Counted from the first letter of the stretch, positions 10,723-22,760 are shown. The stretch: 64,000 bases of DNA from Leptodontidium sp. MPI-SDFR-AT-0119 (GCA_020726505.1 JAHLEZ010000002.1:1984001-2048000), one strand, 5' to 3'. Numbers and translations are program-made. The notes: generated by a model not told the origin, from the letters alone.

Positions 10723-12888
10723 CTACCCTAATTTAAAAGTCTTCCTCCTCGCTCCCTTCATACACCGCCACCACTGGTTCCCCCACCTCCCCCTCATCGA
10801 AGTTTCCTTCCCTCTCTCTCCAGATGCGCCACCCTGTTCAACCGCAAAATTCCACCCCTCTCTCTCATCCTCTTCCTCCCCACTCTCCCCATACCCAGGA
10901 AAGATCCTCTGCACACGCTCCCACACACCGTCACCCACCTTCCGAATAACTAACATGAAAACCCCTTGATCACTTTTCAACTGGCCTAACACAAGGACTT
11001 CATACTTATCTTCACTATCTCCATGCTTTACCTTTCTTTGTCTAGTTGGATCTCCACTCCTAGTCTCACTCTCAGACTCATGCTCTGGCACAAAAGCCTC
11101 GCGTTTTATAACCGACCCATCATTCATCTCAACACACAACATGCGGTATTGATCTTCGAAACGCTTTTCTCTCGCAGTAGACGCGGAGCGAAGAGACTCA
11201 ATACTCACCGATGCGCTCCAAGCCGATATCTGAATAAAAGGACTCAAACCCCCACCATCCGCATCCGCACGCAACCTCTCATACCCCTCACAAAACTCCT
11301 CCCAACCCACTAACTCCCCATCACACCCTTCCATCTGCACATCAACATCAAAAAGCGTCGCATCACCAAGAAAAGTCCCCTCGCCCATCCCATAATCCCA
11401 CTCCACTCCCCCTAGCACCCCACTCCAGGACCAACTAGGCAAACCCTCGACACGCAAATTCTTATCCCGGAATTTATGCGTCCACATCAAGCCGAGCACG
11501 AAACTTGTCTTGGAGAACTTCTTCGCCAATTCAGATCCAGATTCGATACACGGACATGGCAAGATCGGTATTCCCCAATGATGCCGCACGCCATATCCAC
11601 CCATCTCAAAAGCTCCTAGAATCCCCAAGAACGCCTTCAGACGATCCGTATCCCAACTCAAACTCCTCAGCGAATACCGCGCAATATGTACATAGACATC
11701 GCCCGCCTTGCCTCCACGACCATTCGTCGCGGGGTTGGGGAACATCCCGATCCGCTCACCGACCTGACCAGGCGGGATAGTGAAATACTTTGCTGAAAGG
11801 CGTTGGTTGGAGAGGGAGTGCATGGTTGTGTAAGGCAGGGAGAAGGCCTCGCAGCAACTCATCCCGTGGCATTCGTAGTAGAGCTGGGAGGTGGTGAAGA
11901 TGAGGCGGCGTGTGGCGAGTATGCCTTCCTGGTATGTCCATCCGCGGGAGTTCCAGCGGGAGGGCTGGACGATATGATCGATTCGCTGGATTCCTCGTAT
12001 GTACGTTTCGCCAATCTGAGCGTGCGATTGGTGTTGTCTATGCCGTTTTCTGACACCTGGAAGGCCGTATGTTGGGTCATCGCCTGCTGCAGCGATGATT
12101 GTAAGCTGAGAATTCCGATAGATTGACCCCATTGCTTGAAGCTGTGCGGCAGTCTCGCTTTTGTTCTGCTGGTTGATACAATAGCGATCGATCCAGAGAT
12201 ATCGAAAGCCGAGTTTAAGTGTTACCACCAGGGCATCTTCAATTGTACGGGGTAGCTGAAGGGGAAATTGACCAGCAAATGGCGTCTCGTCTTCGTCCGT
12301 CCCCCATAAATAGCTCAAGGTGACATATTCGTGGTTCGAAGCTGGGATAATCATCTTCGTCTCGCAATCGATAAGTTGCAGGTTCGGAACGGTGATAGAT
12401 GTAGGTTTGCACCTCTCCGGATGGAGCTCCTGACATATTTTCAGCCATTCTTGAACAATATCGCAATCTATACAGTCTGGTTCAATCGTCCTGATTGGTG
12501 TTTGAGGGTCCGACTGCGAGATGAAATATTGGTTACCACTGAAGCTGTTCTGGCATTGGACTTTCAGTATATTGGCGCCGGAATCTGTAAGTAATGGGAA
12601 GAATTCAGGATCGGCGTGCGATATTTGGAGTTGGGTGTATCCGCTGGTAGAAGATTCGAAAGGGCCTAATGAAGCCAGAAATTCACAGAACATGCAATGA
12701 TCATCGGCAGGGGCTGGGGCATATGGCCTTAGAGCAATTGTTTCTTCATATCGAGGTTGAGAAGCCGTAGGTGGAAAGAACATTAAGTCAAAGTCAATTT
12801 CTGAGCAAATGCTGCAAAATCTGGACGGGCCTGGCCTTCTGGTCTTCCGGCGGCGACCAGAGGGTGGTGCGCGGCGTTTTGGTGCCAT
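10723..12888 (-). CDS. HET-domain (heterokaryon incompatibility) protein
   Basis: Intronless, 721 aa. The ATG at 12888 (MAPKRRAPP) was chosen because the longer frame opens only with TTG. A basic N-terminus and paired Cys (CSIC at about 24-27, CMFCEF at about 65) precede the HET domain. That domain begins YVTLSYLWG at about 188 and continues with LGFRYLWIDRYCINQ, AQLQAMGSIYRNSQLTIIAA, SRWNSRGWTYQEGILATRRLIF and the TSQLYYEC block, the standard order in PF06985. HET proteins act in non-self recognition and programmed cell death in filamentous ascomycetes. The C-terminal third has no domain I know. A dead Fot1-like transposon is inserted 141 bp upstream of the start codon, so its promoter may be displaced. 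Confidence 0.93.
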   Translation of the reverse strand: MAPKRRAPPSGRRRKTRRPGPSRFCSICSEIDFDLMFFPPTASQPRYEETIALRPYAPAPADDHCMFCEFLASLGPFESSTSGYTQLQISHADPEFFPLLTDSGANILKVQCQNSFSGNQYFISQSDPQTPIRTIEPDCIDCDIVQEWLKICQELHPERCKPTSITVPNLQLIDCETKMIIPASNHEYVTLSYLWGTDEDETPFAGQFPLQLPRTIEDALVVTLKLGFRYLWIDRYCINQQNKSETAAQLQAMGSIYRNSQLTIIAAAGDDPTYGLPGVRKRHRQHQSHAQIGETYIRGIQRIDHIVQPSRWNSRGWTYQEGILATRRLIFTTSQLYYECHGMSCCEAFSLPYTTMHSLSNQRLSAKYFTIPPGQVGERIGMFPNPATNGRGGKAGDVYVHIARYSLRSLSWDTDRLKAFLGILGAFEMGGYGVRHHWGIPILPCPCIESGSELAKKFSKTSFVLGLMWTHKFRDKNLRVEGLPSWSWSGVLGGVEWDYGMGEGTFLGDATLFDVDVQMEGCDGELVGWEEFCEGYERLRADADGGGLSPFIQISAWSASVSIESLRSASTAREKRFEDQYRMLCVEMNDGSVIKREAFVPEHESESETRSGDPTRQRKVKHGDSEDKYEVLVLGQLKSDQGVFMLVIRKVGDGVWERVQRIFPGYGESGEEEDEREGWNFAVEQGGASGERGKETSMRGRWGNQWWRCMKGARRKTFKLG

Positions 12889-13029
12889 GATACTGGTTCC
12901 GGTTGAGGTTGCGAGGTCGAGAAAAACACAAAGTAAATAAATCGAAGGCAAAGGGTCCGTCCAGAGTGGATGAACATGAAAGGAGAAGCGAAAGTGAGAG
13001 TTGGTGTCGCAAACCGCTCCACTTACCTA

Positions 13030-13085
13030 ATTGTGGGATCGGGACCACCACCCTCCGGCAAAGCTGCGCCTCCAGGTGGGGCACA
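13030..13085 (+). repeat. 5' terminal inverted repeat of the Fot1-like element
   Basis: Begins ATTGTGGGATCGGGACC and is mirrored at 15341-15396 with four mismatches, mostly C/T or G/A transitions as expected of RIP. Confidence 0.93.
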
Positions 13086-13158
13086 TTATATAGGAAACCT
13101 ACTCAACCTTAATGCACCTTCAAATGCAATATTCTTTGCCTTGTAATTCCGTTATAAA

Positions 13159-15351
13159 ATGCCTCCATTTAATCATGCCCAGGAGGTACGAATTCAAAAG
13201 GCTCTCCAAGAGTACTATAATACGCCAGTATCGAAGCCGTCGCTAGTAAAGCTCTCCCGCAAGTACTATTGCTCGTATAATACCTTATATAGTCGTTTTA
13301 ATAGGAGGCAGGCTAGAAATCGAGGAGGCCATAACACTAGGCTAACGAAAGAGGAGGACGAAGGACTAAAGAAGTTCTTGTGGTTTCTAGTTCGAATTGG
13401 AGCGCCCCCAGGGAAGAAAGACATTGTCACGGCGGCGAATAACCTACTAAAGAAGAGGGGTGAGCCAAAGGTGTCGAAGGAATAGGGACGACGATATTTA
13501 AAGAAGAATAAAGTCTTATTCAAGGCTCTTCGTGGAAGGACATTAAACACAGAGAGAAAGGCAACTCACTAAAAGGAAGAGATTCAGTACTATTTCGACG
13601 ACTTTTAGGCAATTCTCGAAGAGTTCGGTATCTTACAAAAGGACGTGTGGAATTTCGACGAGATTGGCTTCCAAATAGGCTGTCTCTTACGACGTATCGT
13701 AATTGTACCGGCAGACGTTAAATCTATATATCTCGCAAATCCTAATAATCGAGAATCGTTGACTTCCTTAGAATGTGTCTCTGCGATCGGTAAGAGTATT
13801 GAGTCGTACCTAATAATCAAGGGAGAAGTGATAGCAAAGAAGCTCTTCGATAATAAGGTCAAAGATAATACAATCCTCGCCGCAACTCCTACTAGTTTTA
13901 CTAACGATATTAACACTAACTAATAGATCGAGCATTTCGAGAAGTATATAAACCACGATATTAGAGATCGTTGGAGGTTGTTGATTATAGATAGCTATAC
14001 CTCGCACTTATTAAATCACTTTAAGTAGTTCGCATAGACTTATAAAATCATACTCTTTCTTCTTCCCTCCTATTCGACTCACCTTCTATAACCTCTCGAC
14101 GTTGGAGTCTTTTCTCCTATAAAGGCGCATCACTAAAACGCTGTGTAGGCCTCTATTCGATTCGGTAATGTAACATTCGATAAGGTTAACTTCTTCGCTA
14201 CTTAAAACGAGATTCGGGAGAATATTATAAAGAAGAAGACGATCTACTACGGTTAGCTAAAGACAGGTCTCTTTCTCTTTAAACCTCAGGTCGTTTTTGA
14301 TGCCATGGCGAAGTTTAACAGCGAATCTACACTCTTTAAGGCTCAAAAGTCAACTTTAGTATCGACTTCGACTTCTACCCCTCCTCCCCCTCTTTCGACC
14401 CCTCCTTTGCGTCTATTTTAGTAACCTCCTACGAGCCAAACTCGACTAGCACACGAAGTATACCTCGAGCGACGAATCAATAATTATATCGACTCTCTTT
14501 AACCCCTTACTCCCTTATATTCTCGATCCCTACAAGCATATTATACTTATACGAACCGTAAAATAGCAGAGGTACAACTCATCGAGAATCGCGAAGTTAA
14601 ACGAATCGAACATGCCAAACAAAAGTCGGCTCTACGAGCAGGGAGCTCTCGATACGTTCAGAAGAGTGGTGCAATACGGTTTAGTGATACTCAAGCTCAA
14701 ATTCAGGAGTAAAAGACACAGGAATAGCTACAAGAGAGTGAGAGAGACGTAATTAATATAACAAAGCGACAATAGGCTCGCGCGAAGGCCTTAAAGGACG
14801 AGAAAGCCACTCGCGCGATAGCAAAAGAGTAACTCCGTGTATAGAAATTAGCTATTCAAACAGTAAATCGGGAGGATTAACAGCACCGCAAAGATACTAC
14901 TAAAGAAGCTGTTTAAGAGCTATCGAAGGCAATAACTCGAGCTGGTCTACGTGCGCAGGGGAGCCTCCTTAGAAAGGAAGCTTAGAAGCCTCTTGAATGG
15001 CACGTCAAACACAAAGGTGAGGTTTAGGAGGCAGGAGGGCCAGTTCACGAGGTTATTAATATCTACGTCAAATGGTGGATCGAATACACAAAGATACTAC
15101 TTAGTTTAAAAGGGACTAATGAAGATTTAAAGTATTTACGGCAAGAAAGAGGGCGTCAGCGCATTAGAACGTTTATAGCTCTTTAGCAAAGTAATAATAA
15201 AGAGGCATCTTATCGATTTAGAGATGATTATTTACGTCTAGAGTAGTCTTTAAGAGTTGCACAATTAAGAGTTGCGATACATTTAAAGTAGTCGTTTTAC
15301 TAGCTAAAATCTTGCTTTTTAGTGTATTCTCGCTTTTTGGTGTGCCCTACC
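13159..15351 (+). pseudogene. Fot1/pogo transposase, frame intact but with about 27 RIP-type nonsense codons
   Basis: One uninterrupted reading frame runs from ATG 13159 to about 15351 with no frameshift. It is punctured by about 27 TAA/TAG codons and no TGA before the end, exactly what C-to-T change of CAA/CAG (Gln) gives. The order of parts is an N-terminal helix-turn-helix/Psq-like region (KALQEYYNTP, LSRKYYCSYNTLYSRFNRR), a CENP-B-like segment, then the DDE core. Catalytic Asp residues are at 13657 (FDEIGF), 13990 (IIDSYTSHL) and 14098 (PLDVGVFSPIK). The last two are separated by 35 residues (DD35D, typical of Fot1). A charged C-terminal tail follows. In life it would cut and paste the element at TA sites. 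Confidence 0.93.
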
Positions 15352-15396
15352 TGAAGGCGCAGCTTTGCCGGATGGTAGTGGTCCCGATCCCACAAT
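15341..15396 (-). repeat. 3' terminal inverted repeat of the Fot1-like element
   Basis: Reverse complement of 13030-13085 with four mismatches. It ends CCCACAAT followed by the TA duplication. Confidence 0.93.
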
Positions 15397-15538
15397 TAAT
15401 CCAAAGCTCACAGCCTTGTCACAGGATTGGCTGAGCCCGTTCTTGCGAAGAGCGTTGTGCCTCGATATGGTAGAAAGATGAGAAGTAGGAGAACATATTC
15501 GCACGGCATATCAGAGTGTTTTGGTATGATTCGATAGA

Positions 15539-17353
15539 TCAATCTTTCCTCTGCTCCTCAATCACCTGCCTCAACATAGCTGTGGCCTGTTGCGCATCAA
15601 CCCTCCCATCAACATCCAATCTCATCAACTTCCCAAGCAAGAAATTGATCTTTCCAGTTTTGCCAGCGAGAATCTCCTCGACAGTTTTGTCATCCAAGAC
15701 GCTTCTTGCTAGTGCTTCCATCTCTTCATTCGGCAATGGGCTGAACCACAGTCCTTCCTGATCGATAATAGCTTCAACGGAATCCCCGTTTCCCTCCAGT
15801 CCGTTCTCGAACAAACGAGCTAGAACTTTCTTCGCGGTCTTGCCTGTGATTTTGTTGCTGTCGAGGTAGGTGAGTAAAGTTGCGAGGCTGGAATGTGGGA
15901 TTATACAATCTCCTTCACCGGTCATCCTGAGAGGATTCTCTTCGTCGGCGTTTGGACTGGTCAAACCACCCATCTCATGCAATACCCAATTGCCACAGAA
16001 TCTACCTGCTGTTGCCAGATCCACCTCAGCAGTTTTGTATTCGTCCAACACGTTGCGGAAGTACTCTATTCGTCCGCCATCGTTCAACGATACCAACGAC
16101 ATCGCATCTTTGACAGTCAGTCCGTATTGCTCCACCAGAATATTCACCTCTTCATCTGGCAGGACGCCCAGTGTTGCTTCAAGGTGATCGAGTAGGTCTT
16201 GTCCGATGACAATTGGTCCAAGATCCGGATCCGGCATGTATCTGTAATCGACCTCTCCTTCTTTTCCACGCAGTCGTTTTGTTTCTGTACTTCCAATTGT
16301 CCATCCTCGAGTTTCTCCCTCGATGACATCACCAGACTCGAGCACCTTGATTTGGCGATCCCTCTCTGCTATGATCGCATCCTCCACAGCCTTGAAGCTG
16401 CTTAAATTCTTGATCTCAGTCCTCTGGCCAAGTCCCTTGACACCAGCGTATTCATGACTCTCCTCCGTATCTCTCCTTCTCACGGAGACATTGACATCAG
16501 CTCGCAGACCACCTGATTGCATGCCCAAGACACAAGCATCCACAGCGTTCAGCAAAATCTGTACTTTGCGGACCAATGCAGCCGCTGTACTCGGATGGTG
16601 GATCTGAGGCAGGGTGATGATTTCAATTAACGGGAGACCTACTCTATTGAAATCCAACAAATGTATGCCTCCTGGTTGCGAGATTGTCTTTGCTGTATCT
16701 TGTTCCATCTGTACCTGTTTGACACCAATCCGGATTTGATCTCCGTCCTCCTTGGCAATGCCATCGTGAGCGTACAGTGTTATGTATCCGTCCTTCGCGA
16801 AGGGTTCGTAATATTGTGTAATCTGGTACCCAGACGGTTGGTCCCAGTGGAAGTAGTGCTTTCGGTCGAATCGACTCGTTCGCTGTATGTCGCAGTTCAA
16901 CGCTAGGGCAGCTCGCAGGGCTGGTATCAGGGTCTCTTTCTGGAAGGTGGGCTGGGAGCCAGGCATAGCAACATCGAAGAGTGCGACGTGGGTATTTGGT
17001 ACATCGTTGATGGTGGATGCGGCAGAGGAGAATAACTTTCGTGCAGTATTCAATTGGGCGTGTATTTCGATTCCAACAGTCAATTCCCACTCGTCTAAGG
17101 TCTGATTATCCTTATTCGACTTCTTCGCACCATCTGCCTTCCGGGTCTTTGCCTCGTCCTTCAGTTGTTTTCGATATGCGATTGGGGAGTCTGCCAAGCT
17201 GGAATCTGTACTCGTCTGCGTCGTGTGATATCTCTGGGAGCACACAGACTGTGCAGTCTGCCGGCATTGTCTCAGTTGTCGCAGACATCCAGTAGAAGGT
17301 AGCTGGCCCCCAAAGAGATATCGTCGAAGGATGATTGGGGCAATTCGTGCCAT
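15539..17353 (-). CDS. mitochondrial glutamyl-tRNA(Gln) amidotransferase subunit B (PET112/GatB)
   Basis: Intronless, 604 aa, start ATG 17353. An Arg-rich, acid-poor N-terminus (first about 45 residues) looks like a mitochondrial presequence. The GatB core starts at ELTVGIEIHAQLNT and includes the PET112 signature LLDFNRVGLPLIEI, QSGGLRADVNVSVRR, GQRTEIKNLSSFKAVE and RYMPDPDLGPI. The YqeY-like C-terminal domain ends the protein. As part of GatCAB (yeast GatFAB) it converts Glu-tRNA(Gln) to Gln-tRNA(Gln) inside mitochondria. Length and motif order match the family. The Fot1-like element ends 142 bp past its stop. Confidence 0.96.
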   Translation of the reverse strand: MARIAPIILRRYLFGGQLPSTGCLRQLRQCRQTAQSVCSQRYHTTQTSTDSSLADSPIAYRKQLKDEAKTRKADGAKKSNKDNQTLDEWELTVGIEIHAQLNTARKLFSSAASTINDVPNTHVALFDVAMPGSQPTFQKETLIPALRAALALNCDIQRTSRFDRKHYFHWDQPSGYQITQYYEPFAKDGYITLYAHDGIAKEDGDQIRIGVKQVQMEQDTAKTISQPGGIHLLDFNRVGLPLIEIITLPQIHHPSTAAALVRKVQILLNAVDACVLGMQSGGLRADVNVSVRRRDTEESHEYAGVKGLGQRTEIKNLSSFKAVEDAIIAERDRQIKVLESGDVIEGETRGWTIGSTETKRLRGKEGEVDYRYMPDPDLGPIVIGQDLLDHLEATLGVLPDEEVNILVEQYGLTVKDAMSLVSLNDGGRIEYFRNVLDEYKTAEVDLATAGRFCGNWVLHEMGGLTSPNADEENPLRMTGEGDCIIPHSSLATLLTYLDSNKITGKTAKKVLARLFENGLEGNGDSVEAIIDQEGLWFSPLPNEEMEALARSVLDDKTVEEILAGKTGKINFLLGKLMRLDVDGRVDAQQATAMLRQVIEEQRKD

Positions 17354-19490
17354 TGGCTCTGGATAATTGCCCTCAACGCGATTCTTACACGCTCAATTGG
17401 ATGCGACGCGAGCTGTTGGGCTACTATATAGGTCGAAATCAGGATTGAAAGGCTGTTGGGCGTATGCACGTAGCCTGTGGTGGAGGGTTGGGTTGGAACA
17501 CCCGATTCGAGGAGAGCTGCAGATTGACGGGAGGTTCGGGGCGATGATAAGGTGGTGGTGTGGTGGTGTGGTACACAAATCAATCGGGCGATAGAGCTTT
17601 GAGGAGGTCGATATGATGTTCGAGAGGATTGTGAGGCTCCTGGCGTAGTAGAGTGTTTGTTGTGATGTATTGACTTGTGGAAGAAAGATATTGTGGAGGA
17701 GACGCGAAGTTGATGGAGCAGCGGGAATTCCTCGGCTCTCTGCTCGGGCCGGGCCTTGGTCTGCCTCCACCCATCTCGCCTCTTCATTTTTATATCCTCA
17801 TCCATCCTCACAACAGCCATCCGCCCTTTGATACCTCAGTATATCTTCAGCTCTACCACGTCCTACTCCAAGTACTTGATCTTTCAAATTGCTCGTCTTT
17901 TTCTTCCGATTCGCATGATGATTTGCCCTGCTCTGCTCTAGTTCATGTGTCCACTTGCCAGTTCCCTCTGTCTGTGTAGTCAGTCCAGTCAGTACTCGGT
18001 GTCACAACAATGGGTTGCATCGTCCTACATCGCAACTCCGGATTGGCAGTTATGAAGCCCACCCTTCTTGGTCTGCCGGGCCATACAGTACAGTAGATTA
18101 CGGTACAGTGCAGGCCATCCCGGATTCTCTGGTGAAGATTTTCACAATGGCGCTTCCGTAGTGGTGGCATGTGTTGGGCAGACATTGGTTGTACCCACGC
18201 AAAGCAGGGCAACGCAGCCTGACGTGTCAGTAGAAAAGGTGCCCATCGCCCCGTTTCAGTCTGGAGAGAGACCCGACGCATGTTGGATCCGGAGTTGTTG
18301 AGAGCAAGTCTCGGTCCCACTGTTGTACCTCAAGATTGTGTTTGTACCCATCTTGCGTCTGTTTGTTGTGCTTTTGATTTGTTGTTGTCGTCGTCGTCCC
18401 TCTTTTGATCGCCTTGGGCTTCCGATACTCCACGATCACTTGCATCGGTTCAAAGTATCAAGATTAAGGCTTCCTTTTGTTCCGGACGAATAGACTCGAC
18501 CACGACCCTTTCTGTTACTGGAAGGCAACTCCCTAGACCCTGGTCCTGGATGCCATTCAACTCTAGGCGAAGATCACGACACCTCGAGGTCCTGGCTACG
18601 CCCTGTCTACCCTTCCTTTCATACCTGAAAACCTTCGACATCTGTGCCCGAACTATTCTGTAATCCAACTGGTTCACATCATCACATAGTTGGCTTTAAA
18701 CAGGTCCTGTTGTCTGACCATCTCGTCAATCGGAGTCCCAGACTCTTGTTTGCTTCTTCAATTCTCGGCATCCTAGCAAATCCTAGCATCTACCAACGCT
18801 CCCTGCTTTCACCAAGTACTCGAGTACCATAGCCACCAGCAAGCTCCAACAAGCAACCAACCTTCTCGTACCAACAGTATAATCCTCTCGCCCGACATCA
18901 AACCAACTCACACTGCAATACGCCCGCCCATCTACAACTTCAAGATACCACTCCCTTATCTGGCCTCCAATCCGGTCTTCTGGAAGTCTACTCATTCCTG
19001 TCGGCATATCCCAAAATGGCCATGATCCAGGATCTTGCCTAAGCTGCCGCCCCGCAGATCTCGTCGCATCCCCCAAGCGTTCCCCCCATTCGTCACTCTC
19101 TAGGTTGGCACGGCCTGGGTTTGACACCCCACTGGCCCTGAGCGAATCTCGAAACGCGCCTGGAACAGCTGCCCACCAAAAAGGGGCGTCAGTCTGATAA
19201 TAGCACCAGCAACTATATCCTCCTATATCAGCTCATATACACATGACATTACCCCCCTCGATCATGAACATTGTCGCCTCAACAACTCTGCTCCGTCTGC
19301 ATCAATCTCCAGTATTCCAATGCACAAGCCGCATCTCTAGCTTGCATAAACAACGCACCAACACACCGCCAAACTCACGACTCAGTTCAGGTACGCCCAA
19401 CTTCAGCTCGGAGCTGTTTGCTATTATGTTTGCTTTTTCTACTATAGGATTGACGAGCTGACGATAACAAGATTACGACGACAATTCGCA
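17354..19490. other. divergent intergenic region between GatB and the DUF6594 gene
   Basis: About 2.1 kb without a gene I can support. It must hold the promoters of both flanking genes. Short ORFs in it look like chance frames. Confidence 0.4.
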
Positions 19491-21541
19491 ATGACAACAA
19501 AGTACACCACTCCATCGGTTGAATCAATACTCGAGGACTCCGAAGATGAATCGAGTGAGGAATTGAGAACAAAAGGAGGTTCTGCGGAAGAGAAATACCG
19601 ACAATCGCGACCGGTACAAGATACAGTCATGAAAGCAAACATGGGAAGGGAGCGGGAGAGAGAAAGGGAGAGAGATAGGCCACGGAGGCATAGATCGAGC
19701 AAACACGCATCGAAAGGGAAAACGAAGAATATTGGGGTCAAGAGAGCAAGTGGTCTGTCCAGAGAGGAATGTGAGGATTCGAGGCTGCGGCACAGGCATG
19801 GACACTCAAATCGGAGCTCGAGTTCGACATCTTCATCAGAAGAAGAGGAGCAGGAGGATCACAGGGCTGTGCTGGCAGCTAGGTCCCGATTGACATCGCC
19901 ATCAATGGTTTCGAACTTCACCACGCAAACCACTGCTACCAATAAGTCAAGCAGCTCCAGTGGAAGCAATTCGACAGTTACACAAGCATCAATCACCAAG
20001 CGATCAAGTCTTGGGAAGAGACCCGAGGTGGAGGAAGCAGGAGAACCTCCAATGTCTCCAGCTGTACCGGATCCACCAAATGTTTTCGAATTCTTAGACA
20101 AGGAAGGATCACCAGAGCCGGAGGAGGATGATGGACAGGAGGGGGATAGGCAAGAAGAAGCGGATGATAAAGACGAGGAAAGTGAGGAGAGCGATGAAGA
20201 CCAAACGCCCCAGTGGTCATCGAAGCGCATTAAGAGCGCATACATCGAGGCTCCATTACCATCACATCTGAACCAGAACACCAGTGCATCTTCATCAGCA
20301 TCAAGCAGCTTCCATGGAGATGACAATGCCTCCGAACCAGCAGCAGATGTAGATACCGACCGGAGTACTAGCCCAGAGAGAAGTGTTGACGGACATGACG
20401 AAGCACCCGAACCATCACCAACAGATCAAGCATCAGCCAAGATCGCATCACAGATGGCAGCTGCACAAGAACGGCAAAATGTTCATGGATCGATGCAACA
20501 ATTTGGAACTCCCAACATGCCTCGAGGCAATACTCAACTGCCTCATATTCCATCGTCAGTATTGAGCTCGAGGTATCAGTATCACATGCAACAACGTCCA
20601 CTTCCACGGGCAGAAAAGTTGCCAGTGACAGGGTATGAACTGCTGGCATCGCGATTATCAGCTTTCTCTGGCAGCGAAAACGAGAATGGTGCACGAATCA
20701 AGCCAATGTACAGGAAGTTCGAGGCATTGAACCATCGATTGTTGCTCCATCTCCAAGATGAGCTGAGCGAACTAGAAGAGCAACTGCACCGTCTAGACCA
20801 CGCAGACACGCAATCGAGACGAACAGACCGTCATGGATACATTATCCCAGCTTCACGACGGCTAGCAGCCCAAGCTGGCGGAGAACTACAATGGCACAAA
20901 ACAGATGTGCTAGGCAAGATTGGGTATAAACTAAACCAATACAGTATGTCCACCCAAATCTACTATCACGATCGACTAACACAGTCACAGATCAAGCCCT
21001 ATCCTCATTCAACAGCACCCAATCTCTCACCCACCCCGACCTAGAAGACATCGAGCACTACCGCAGCTACCTACAGACCGAACAGCCCATCGCAGAAGCA
21101 GAAACGCATTTCCTCGACCCGACCGATGATCTAGTATCAATCTATTCCGAGACTCTCGCGCCTCCCTCATTCCTACACTCCTCAGACGCTCCTTCATCTA
21201 CTGCCTCCTCATCGGAGATCTCCTCACAGGTTTCATCCTCAACAACACCTTCGGCGCCTTTACCCTCTCCCATCTCAGCCGCACATCCAGAACTCCAACC
21301 CATCCTCCCTGGTCTCGCCTCCGCAATCGCAATCGCAATTCTCGTTCCTATCCTCACTTTCTCCGTCATTCCTGGCTTCATGGGGAGGCTGACTGTCTCT
21401 ATGCTAGTGGCTACCTTCATGGTTGGTGCGCTGATACAGAGTGGCATCGTGCAGAGATATATGTTATTCGGCAAGGAGAGTTTGACGTGTGCAGGTATTT
21501 ATGTCGGTGTTATGGTTGTCATTGCTGGGATTGTTGCTTGA
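19491..21541 (+). CDS. DUF6594-type membrane protein with long acidic/Ser-rich N-terminus
   Basis: 667 aa from two exons, 19491..20943 and 20991..21541. The intron has a GTATGT donor, GACTAAC branch and CACAG acceptor; a second AG six bases upstream is possible but lies too close to the branch site. The first about 380 residues are low complexity: RERERERERDR, Ser tracts and an Asp/Glu-rich stretch near 210-245, probably disordered. Then comes GYELLASRLSAF...RKFEALNHRLLLHLQDELSELEEQL, the start of the DUF6594 domain. The C-terminus holds three hydrophobic segments (IAIAILVPILTF, VSMLVATFMVGALI, AGIYVGVMVVIAGIVA). This arrangement is typical of a large, uncharacterised fungal family. Location in an internal or plasma membrane is inferred and the role is unknown. 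Confidence 0.85.
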
Positions 21542-22760
21542 TAGGGAAACTACTGTACGATTTCTGGCCTGGCTTGGTCTTTTCGAGAGAAGTTGGAGAA
21601 GTATAAGTTGGTTGGGATTTTATTTGGGAGCTAGCTTTGGCAGCTGGCGTTGGTTGGATTCTGTGATACCCCCTGTTGCAATCTTGTTTGTACCTACCTA
21701 CGTATGTATGCATTTAACGTTGAGGGAATTATCTCGGATGGAAACGATAGATCTCTGAATTATGTCGTATTATTGCTACAACTTTGTTCAGGTCAATTTA
21801 TGTGCATTACATCTCCTCTTGATTATCCATGTTATACTTCTCCTTTGCTCTCCAGACTCGTCAACTGAAATACGTATCGCAAGCAAATACTTTGCGTCTG
21901 AGTTAGAGAGGAAAGCCGCCCTGGGACTGGTTCTACTAAACCGTGAGATGAAATGAAGTAACAGCTGGGCCAATACCTTAGAACACATTCAGTATTTTGC
22001 ACATCACAGCTATCGTAGTAGTGGCCCTCATCCATGCAAGGTGTTTGTTTGCTTCTAGCTGTGTTTGGCCCCAGTCTAAGAAAGGAAGGAAGGAAATTCT
22101 ACTGAGCAGGTATCAATCCCTTTAAATAAGAATTTCAATCCCTCCTAAATGAAGTGCAAATTCAATAAGTCTTAATTTGATACTTGTGTATAGATAGGTT
22201 AACATAGCTTCCAATCAGATGGATCATATTATTCCCCTTCTCCTTTGAGCTTAAACACAAGCTTGTTACCATCATAATACATCCTACACAATCTTCATAC
22301 CATTTTCACACTCCCCCCTTGAGTTCAGTTTAAAATTTGTCTACTTATCCTTAACGTCTCCTTATTGACGCCCCCCGTCTATTCCTCCCTTTTCGGACCT
22401 TTAATTTCCCATCTCGCTTAATTGTTTACTCTCTCCCCCCTCCGACCATCGGCACCACTTCCACAAAACCTCAATCAAACAAGTCAAACACCTAATCCAT
22501 CTTCAATCACCCTTTATGCCTGAGCACACAATCACTCTCGTCGACGCTAGTCTCCAACTCGAAATCAGGCATCACCGCCTCACCTCGAAAGGTATATCAA
22601 GGGGATCTTTCTCCCCTCGAATTCTTCCTTCCTTCCTTTCTATAGCACACAACACAAACTCTCTCACGATCTGTCCCTACCTTCCACTCTAACTTTCTTG
22701 ATCTTCACCACTTCACACATCTTCCTTCAAAGAAAGATCCTCAACCAAACGAAAGCAACA
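21542..22760. other. intergenic, promoter of the small secreted protein gene
   Basis: No gene seen. The last 450 bases are pyrimidine-rich (22300-22700), a common feature upstream of highly expressed fungal genes. Confidence 0.45.

Larger units (their letters stand above)
13030..15396 (+). mobile_element. complete Fot1/pogo-type (Tc1-mariner) DNA transposon, RIP-inactivated
   Basis: A 2,367-bp element with 56-bp terminal inverted repeats (13030-13085 and 15341-15396, 52 of 56 positions matching), flanked on both sides by the dinucleotide TA (13028-13029 and 15397-15398), the expected target duplication for this superfamily. It carries one transposase gene in the same orientation. It lies between the HET promoter and the 3' end of the GatB gene. 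Confidence 0.95.

Noticed and set aside
17272..17820. 182-codon minus-strand ORF overlapping the GatB start
   Set aside because: Overlaps the GatB presequence in another frame and is Ser/Thr/His-rich, with no domain; best read as leader/promoter sequence.
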